From positions 4,943,424 to 5,007,423 of the forward strand of contig CAJSYZ010000001.1 of the NCBI GenBank assembly GCA_910574455.1: a DNA stretch of 64,000 nucleotides. Direction: 5' to 3'. This stretch comes from Trichaptum fuscoviolaceum. Its lineage: Eukaryota > Basidiomycota > Agaricomycetes > Hymenochaetales > Trichaptaceae. Numbering within the stretch: position 1 is the first letter of the stretch; each line of letters starts with the position of its first letter. Shown one piece after another: positions 58,285 to 64,000 of the stretch. The notes beneath the pieces were generated by a model that had not been told where the DNA came from, searched no databases, and saw only the letters and a list, made by a program, of their open reading frames with translations. Both the position numbers and the translations under genes were made by a program.

Positions 58285-59082
58285 ATGGACAAGCGCTTCC
58301 TCTTCCGCGTTGAGCAGTTGTCGTCCGACAGTCTCTACGTCCCGGCCCATGGAATTCTCTCCGGACGCTCGAAACGAGCCTATAACATCGGCCAAGACCC
58401 GCACACTATTCCGGTAGAAATGCCGGTCCCGGACGCTCTTTTCGAAGGCCATCGCTTTATTCAGCATATGCGGGGTACACACATGCCGACCGAGTTTATC
58501 TCGACAACTCAAAACCTATACCGGGCGATCTTGATATACGCGCTTGCGAAGCAAAACGGTGTCTCCGGAGAAGACGTAACTCTGTCCGTCGTCGACCGAG
58601 ACCTTCTTCCCGGGCCTCCAATCAATCCGAAGGCAATTTTTGAGGCTATTCCGCTTCACCGGCGCGGCAACAACCCCGTTAATCAAGTCTTAACGAGTAC
58701 ATACCTTCATCGACGCGCGCAAGCTATTGTAAACGAGGAGCGAATCATCCCTATTGTGATTCCGGCCGCAGCTATTGTTTCCCGAAACACATTCGCAGAA
58801 ATCGAGGAATTCCTGCCTTCCTGGCTTTATGAAGATTACGACGAGCGTAGATTCCACACGGTGACCTTTGATCAGATGGTTAGGACCTGGTATAGTAAAG
58901 TCGGCAAAGTCTCAGTTCGCGAGTTATACCAGGATTGGGCGGATGCTGGATGGGTTAAGAGCTTCGAAAGTGCTTCCGAAGCTCTTATCAACTTTTTAAT
59001 CCCAAATCCGTCCGGAATTTCCGTTCCAGCTCGTTCGGATCTCATTGAGAGCTTCGCTCAGCCCCCGAGTGTAGACGAGTAG
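58285..59082 (+). CDS. Mirror gene B: DUF7587/ADP-ribosyltransferase-like protein (tentative)
   Basis: An intact 265-residue frame pointing at the right TIR; paralogue of mirror gene A at the other end. Candidate functional positions: Arg8 (FLFRVEQ), Ser73-Thr75 (FISTTQNLYRA) and Glu151/152 (NEERIIPIVIP), the order expected for an ADP-ribosyltransferase-like fold, though not proof of activity. C-terminal half: FLPSWLYEDYDERRF, then helices. A leader intron 58199-58280 (GTATGT...TTCAG, pyrimidine-rich with cttcat repeats) ends 4 bases before the ATG, as in gene A. It has more C/G at silent positions than the flanking AT-rich DNA. It could be a host-directed cargo gene, a regulator or an element-maintenance factor. 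Confidence 0.6.
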   Translation: MDKRFLFRVEQLSSDSLYVPAHGILSGRSKRAYNIGQDPHTIPVEMPVPDALFEGHRFIQHMRGTHMPTEFISTTQNLYRAILIYALAKQNGVSGEDVTLSVVDRDLLPGPPINPKAIFEAIPLHRRGNNPVNQVLTSTYLHRRAQAIVNEERIIPIVIPAAAIVSRNTFAEIEEFLPSWLYEDYDERRFHTVTFDQMVRTWYSKVGKVSVRELYQDWADAGWVKSFESASEALINFLIPNPSGISVPARSDLIESFAQPPSVDE

Positions 59083-59561
59083 TCTCTCCCTTCTATTTTG
59101 TTTCATTCCATCCCCTCCCCCCCCCCAAAAAAAAGTGCTTCGTTCGACATTTATGTTTAGTTCTCTGAAATCTTTCAAAAAAACCCCAAAAAACTCCGAT
59201 TGTGTCTGTACTTGCCAAGAATCATTTTACTGTTCGTTAAATGCTTTAAAAAAATCCGATCATGTCTGTACTTACTTCGAATCATTCATGTGAATAGTTT
59301 CAATTACAATTTAGACCGATTTATATTCCATGAATATAACACATATACCGGTACCTCTATCAGCTCATATACACCCGGTAATGATTATCTATGATATAGT
59401 CTATGCTTAAAAACAAATCCGATAATTTATTTTGCTAATGATGATTTATTAGCTATTTATTCGCAACGTTTTATCTTATTCTAACTTCTTCTATTCTTTC
59501 ATTCACTGGAAACATCACTACCTACGTTTCTATGTAAGATACGTCCGGATAGTAATGCAAT
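59083..59561. other. AT-rich spacer with poly-C/poly-A junction
   Basis: The 3' flank of mirror gene B. It contains cccccccc followed by aaaaaaaa at about 59118-59134, and a short duplicated phrase (tgtctgtacttgccaagaatcatt near 59201, tgtctgtacttacttcgaatcatt near 59263). No gene. Confidence 0.5.
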
Positions 59562-60163
59562 CATCAATATACACCTACTGTGAATTATTCTGATTTATTG
59601 TGCAATTTTACGAATTAATATAATATATTTACAGACCAGATATCGAACACGAACATCTGGAAGGCGGGTTATTTCCAAATCTGGTCAATGCCGAATATCG
59701 TGATCGACGCGCGCGTCGGCGACGATGTTCGGCGACTTCCATGCCAAAGTCCCACGACTTCGGTAGGTCACACGATATTCTTCAGGGTAACAGGGGGACA
59801 AACATCGGCAGATCGACGAAGTTCGGTGACCTCCAGGCCGAAGTCTCACGACTTCAGTGGGTCCCACGATGTTCTTCCGGGTAACAGCGAAACGAACATC
59901 GTAGGTTGACGATCTTCGGCAACCTCCAGGCCGAAGTCTCACGACTTCAGTGGATCCCACGATCTTCTTCCGGGAATATCGTAGGTTGACGATATTCGGA
60001 GACCTCCAGGCCGAAGTCTCACGACTTCAGTGCGTCCCACGATCTTCTTCAGGATTACAGGGGAACGAACATCGTGAGCTTTCATATGGTTAGGTCTATT
60101 CTTTTGCAAAAAGAACTACCCCTAAGAGGCCCTATTGGACCCTGAAATCCGTTGCCTAAGGTG
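59562..60163 (-). repeat. Right terminal inverted repeat of the KDZ element
   Basis: 602 bp, the inverse of 33035-33729 with four instead of five tandem units (the length difference is exactly 93). Otherwise it differs by scattered substitutions. Confidence 0.93.
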
Positions 60164-60230
60164 TGAAAGAGATCATGATGAAATGTTCTGCGACTCGCAA
60201 GTCCCAAAGCGCGGGCCTCTTCCCGCGCTA

Positions 60231-60440
60231 ACATCAGGGAAACTTCCTTTTGCTTACGGCGACTGGCGCGTCCTGGCGCGCCCTGAAGCTTTCTTAAATG
60301 GGTCGAAGCGCTGCCACGCCTGCCTGAAGGGTTGTCTGGCTGCCTGATGGCCTTAAAACACGGCGTTTCAGGATAAAATCAGTGCAAAAGGAGGGGAATT
60401 GTACATCAGGCGGCAAGCCAGGATTAAGTGAGGTTTAAGC
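60231..60440 (+). repeat. Dispersed repeat, copy 2
   Basis: Same family and orientation as 2905-3292: catcagggaaacttccttttgcttacggcg, ggcgcgtcctgg, cttaaatgggtcgaagcg, ctgcctgatggcctt and gtacatcaggcgg. It begins about 60 bases right of the KDZ target duplication. Confidence 0.65.
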
Positions 60441-60459
60441 ACCGGCATGCCAGTGGGCA

Positions 60460-63180
60460 GTTCAAGTGCAATGGTAAGTGCAACATAAGTGCATCAGTTT
60501 CGAAACGGAAGTTCTCCAAATTGGATGTCATCACTCAACTTTGATGCTGTGTATCATTGCACTTACCAACTTGAATACATATTATATCTGATAAAAACAC
60601 ATGCCAGCAATATGATATTTCTAATCTTTCATAGTAAAGTAAAATGTTTGTTCTGGTGGAAGCGAGAAAACAATTTGCACTTGAAGGAGCACCGCTACTA
60701 CTACTACTAGTACTAGAGTAGTACTAGCCTGAGTCATGCCTGTGTCGATTTAAGTTGTTGTGGAAATTTTGAAAAGTCAAGCCCTGAATCATAGAGAGAG
60801 ACTGGAAGATGGTAGACTACTTGTAAGTGAATAAACAGTGCTGAGGCAGGAAGTTATACATACCCTAGCATTTTTTGAACGAACCTCACACCTCTCATAA
60901 CAACCGACGCTGCCACTAGTAGCGTCAGAATTCTCCGAGTCTATCGTATACTGTAGGAAACAAAGGGTCAGCTCTCAATCTGTACTGAGATAGTAAACGG
61001 CTTGAATCACCTTTGTCAATCGCGTCCTCTTCGTCCAACTCGCGCCTTCCTCCGACTCGGACTCCGCAATTAGACATAAATGCTGCTATGAAGCGCAGGA
61101 TAAAGGTTATAATGTTGAGTAGCATGACAGTTAATGATCGCGCGAGCATAGGATATTTAGCAAAGAGATATTTTGTCCTCCTTTTATAACTTGAAGCTGT
61201 TTGAACCATTCTTCTGGATTATTCGAAAGAGCGCTCACCGCACACCGCCTGCGAGTCCGAGTCACACTGCGCAGCGCTCTGATTCTGATGGAAGAGAATA
61301 AATCCGCTTTAGTACGAAATCAAGTAAAGTTCATCTTGAAGTCGTCTTCTTGATTTCATTACTCTGAAGAAGCATTGGGAGACTTTGTTATATCTGATTT
61401 CCGAAGTTGATCCGGAAAAAAGAACTCACAAAATTTTAAGAGATCGAGTCACAGTCATCTTGAAGCTGTCTTCATTTCTCTGAAGAAGCATTGTGAAGAC
61501 TTTGTGATATTTGATTTCCGAGGAGACGGAAAAAAGGAACTCACGAAATTTTAAGAGATCGAGTCACAGTCATTTTGAAGCTGTCTTCATTTCTCTGAAG
61601 AAACATTTAAAAACTTCGTGATACCTGATTTCCAAGGACTCGGAATCGGTAACGGAAAGAAGGAACTCACGAAATTTCAAGAGATCGAGACACATTCAAA
61701 CTGTTTCAAGCCCACTCAGGCTAGCACTCCTCCTCGTCCACCACACTTTCTATCTTCGCCTCTTGGGTCCGAGTCTGCGGCTGTCCGCCTTAAAGCACGC
61801 CTTCTTTTGAGTGACCGGGGAACCGCGGAGGGGGGTGGTGCGACAACTTTCCAATCGCCTACTAAACACTGAGTCTTTCAACGTTCGAGCTCAGGTAATT
61901 TCGTTCCTCGTCTGGGCCTGTAATTCCGAGCGATAGCGAGGTTGTGTAGTTCGCCCACGTCGCCGTAGGTTTCTTGGGCTTCCTCGAGGAAAACGGTGGA
62001 GGAAGTACAAGTTCAACAATACAGCCTGAGGTGGGTGTAAAAAGCGGTGACTCAACTTGAAGTGACACTGGCAGTCACAGGATACCTTCCTATGATTTTG
62101 GCTGTGCGCTCACTGGCACTGCCAGTGGCACCAAGGCTGCCACTGCCAGTGCAGTGGCAGCAGGCTGAGCTAAAATCTATGCTCTTGTTCACTTTTTCCT
62201 GCCTCATTTTCTCGATATTATCTCAAAAACTTATATGATATCCATACTTCTATCACTATGCAGTTCTTGAGACCTCAAATGTGATGGTAAAGTGCTTTAA
62301 CACCCTTCTGTCCTTCATGAGGGGTAACGTGTGACAAATTAAGTAGTCACTGGCAGGCTGTAGCTTCAACAAGTTCGAAAACGAAGCTGCTCAGGCTGAC
62401 GTTTGTCAGTGCCAGGACCAGCAGAGATGATGTCGCGTGCACTGAAATAGTACTTATGTAGTACGAAGCCTATCATCATGATGGTACATATGAGTTGTGG
62501 TTCCTTGGATTGCATTCATATTTACTCACCTTTTCTATCCACTCTATTTCATGTTTCTCCGAGTCTTCAGGAGGTCCTTCAAGTTCTTTCTTCGCCGTTC
62601 CCCATCCTTCAAGTTGTACAGACCTCGTACATATCTATCCCTATTTCCTTTATGCCGTAAACCATCTTCATGCTGCCTCTTCGTGCATCGTCTACAATAT
62701 ATATATCTCACAGTATTTGCAGAAATGTATCTTATGATAAACCCACTACTATAGCAGTATTACTCGAACATGGTGGTAGTTCGGTACCGGAGCCTGAGGA
62801 GGGTCAGAGTCCACTGCCACTGGCAGTGGCAGCCTGAGCTTCAACTTGAACGATGGCAATGCATCATGATCCGACTTGGAGGCTGAGTCGTATGACTCCG
62901 CAACTTGAACTTTCCGTGTCCCCTTCAAGTTTAACTTCCAACGTTGTTACGCATACAATGATTCAAGACCATGATTATACAGCCTGAAGTTCAAGTGGCT
63001 TCATCTTGAAGTAATAAGCAATAATTCCCCATAAACTTCAAATCAGGGCCCATCCGCCGAGGGAAGACGATCCTCCAACTGTCCGAGTCCAAGTCGCGAA
63101 TCATGTCACTAGAACAAGTACAAGTTCAAGTTATCACTGGCTACTAGCTAGCAGTATACTTCAAGTTCACGGATGGAAAC
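60460..63180. repeat. Motif-rich region without genes
   Basis: No convincing gene. It is dense in the same words as 7.2-8.4 kb, with the strongest clusters at 60695-60735, 62055-62170 (cactggcactgccagtggcaccaaggctgccactgcc-like), 62345-62420 and 62790-62910. 61331-61697 is a tandem repeat, listed separately. 60925-61209 has an unsupported open minus frame with a hydrophobic stretch. Confidence 0.5.
61331..61697. repeat. Tandem repeat, three units of 115-124 bp
   Basis: Units start at about 61331, 61455 and 61570. Shared text: tcatcttgaagctgtcttcatttctctgaagaag, ctttgtgatatttgatttccga, gaaaaaaggaactcacgaaattttaagagatcgag. The third unit is the most diverged. Non-coding. Confidence 0.8.
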
Positions 63181-63356
63181 CACACTTGCAATATCATTCC
63201 CATTTCCTCAAGTCATACATGTACTACCACATAAAGCGCACGCCAAAGGCCATCAAACACAGAGCAGGAAACAAACGTACGAATACGCAACACCATCGCA
63301 TGAGAATAAGAAAAGAGCTCCACTAATTACTACTATAGGAGTTGAGAGGAGCATCG

Positions 63357-64000
63357 TTATACTTCATTGTCCGGAAGTGCATTCATGCCTAGCTTGAATT
63401 CACTTTCAGCTAGAGAAAAAGAGGTCTCAAGATCTTTCACCGTTTGCCATAGAGCGACACCATAAGTATAACCGTCGAGTACACTCTGATTATCCCTATC
63501 CCTCGCTTCGATGAGTCCGCAAGCTGAAATGGTACCAACTGCACGTCTGTGCTGATCAATGATTATGGCACCCGAATCCCCCGTTCTGCGAACATAGCAT
63601 TGTTCCTATGCCCGATATTCCCTAAACCAACCGAACCCGGTGGGATCTGTAAAGCAATATGCGTAGTCTGCTCAACGTGCCCAGGGGAAACCTGCATAGA
63701 TCTGAGAACGGCAGCAACGTTGTTGACCTCGCCTAACGTATGGCCAGTTTTCCAGCCCCATTTGTACACAGTTCGCTTAAACCCCACAGCGACGAGATTG
63801 TCGATGAAAGTCCATCCATAATCATAATCTGCGTCCAATTGGTGCTCCTGGACCCGGGGGAATATATTTTCTTCCGGAACATATCCCGCAATTCGGATTG
63901 GACTAAAGAAGTCCCTCCCTTTCCAGCCAAGCCTAGACAAGAGTGCTTCTCGTGGTACAGACTGAGCTGCCGACGATGGAGGAAGCCTATTAATGTCGAT
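63357..64000 (-). pseudogene. Trypsin-like serine protease, partial at the window edge, one frame break
   Basis: The minus-strand frame is open from the right edge (so the N-terminus, with the expected His, is outside). It reads VYKWGWKTGHTLGEVNN, then NAMFAERG. At the G run 63578-63582 one base is missing; allowing for it, the text continues as DSGAIIIDQHRRAVGTISA and LDGYTYGVALWQTVKDLE to a stop at 63357-63359. GDSGA is the serine-nucleophile motif of chymotrypsin-fold proteases, and K(Y/W)G..TG.T.G..N is typical of the fungal trypsin-like group. The break may be an assembly error in a homopolymer. Confidence 0.6.

Larger units (their letters stand above)
33035..60163 (+). mobile_element. 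27.1-kb KDZ-family DNA transposon
   Basis: Terminal inverted repeats begin CACCTTAGGCAACGGATTTC at 33035 and, inverted, at 60163. A perfect 8-bp target duplication TGAAAGAG flanks them (33027-33034 and 60164-60171). Cargo, left to right: mirror gene A (minus), KDZ-Ulp1 transposase (plus), a small gene (minus), a large unrecognised gene (plus), mirror gene B (plus). Two later insertions lie inside: 36666-41793 (5,128 bp) and gypsy copy 2 (46441-53145, 6,705 bp), leaving about 15.3 kb of original element. An 8-bp duplication agrees with what I recall for the Zisupton branch of this superfamily. The matching ends and matching duplication show that everything between moved as one unit before the later insertions. 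Confidence 0.92.

Noticed and set aside
33035..60163. A TET/JBP dioxygenase, often reported with fungal KDZ elements
   Set aside because: I looked for the HxD...H iron-binding pattern in the cargo and saw no candidate.
61331..61697. Possible CRISPR-like array
   Set aside because: Units are contiguous and of 115-124 bp with no spacer-repeat alternation, and the organism is a fungus.

Overview
The window looks like a chromosomal segment of a filamentous basidiomycete, most likely an agaricomycete. The reasons are short GT-AG introns of about 50-80 bases, F-box/LRR gene families, a BCS1-type AAA gene, and transposon families typical of that group: Plavaka, KDZ (Kyakuja-Dileera-Zisupton) and Ty3/gypsy chromoviruses. 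I cannot name the species. Most of the window is nested mobile DNA, with a thin scatter of host genes, many of them broken.

Layout. 1-7.2 kb: decayed F-box pieces, a well-preserved three-exon WRN-type 3'-5' exonuclease gene, a damaged BCS1-like AAA gene and a trypsin-like remnant, all on the minus strand. 7.2-10.8 kb: DNA dense in a small set of recurring short motifs, then an unrecognised plus-strand gene. 11.0-26.2 kb: a Plavaka (CACTA/EnSpm-like) transposase (minus) and a divergent many-exon companion gene (plus). The companion is split near its 3' end by a 6,705-bp Ty3/gypsy element (18978-25682, minus). 26.9-28.3 kb: an inverted-repeat element with a TA-flanked MITE nested in one arm. 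28.4-32.7 kb: a PPR-like pseudogene and an intact 563-residue F-box gene.

33035-60163 is one 27.1-kb DNA transposon. It has long terminal inverted repeats (695 and 602 bp, built partly of 93-bp tandem units), a perfect 8-bp target duplication, a KDZ transposase with a C-terminal Ulp1-type protease domain, a small convergent gene, a large unrecognised gene, and two diverged paralogous genes placed as mirror images just inside the two ends. These mirror genes resemble ADP-ribosyltransferase-like/DUF7587-type proteins. The KDZ gene is split by a 5.1-kb element that contains a 469-bp-arm foldback. A second gypsy copy (46441-53145, plus) sits between the small gene and the large gene. Without these two insertions the KDZ element would be about 15 kb.

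60.2-64 kb: a dispersed-repeat copy, more motif-rich DNA, a 115-124-bp tandem repeat, and a trypsin-like gene running off the right edge.

The strongest new observations are the complete architecture of the large KDZ element with its paired edge genes, and a textbook -1 frameshift signal (GGATTTT heptamer, 5-nt spacer, 9-bp stem) at the gag stop codon of both gypsy copies. A warning applies throughout: several otherwise coherent reading frames are broken by single-base changes, mostly in homopolymer runs, so some of the breaks listed may be assembly errors.
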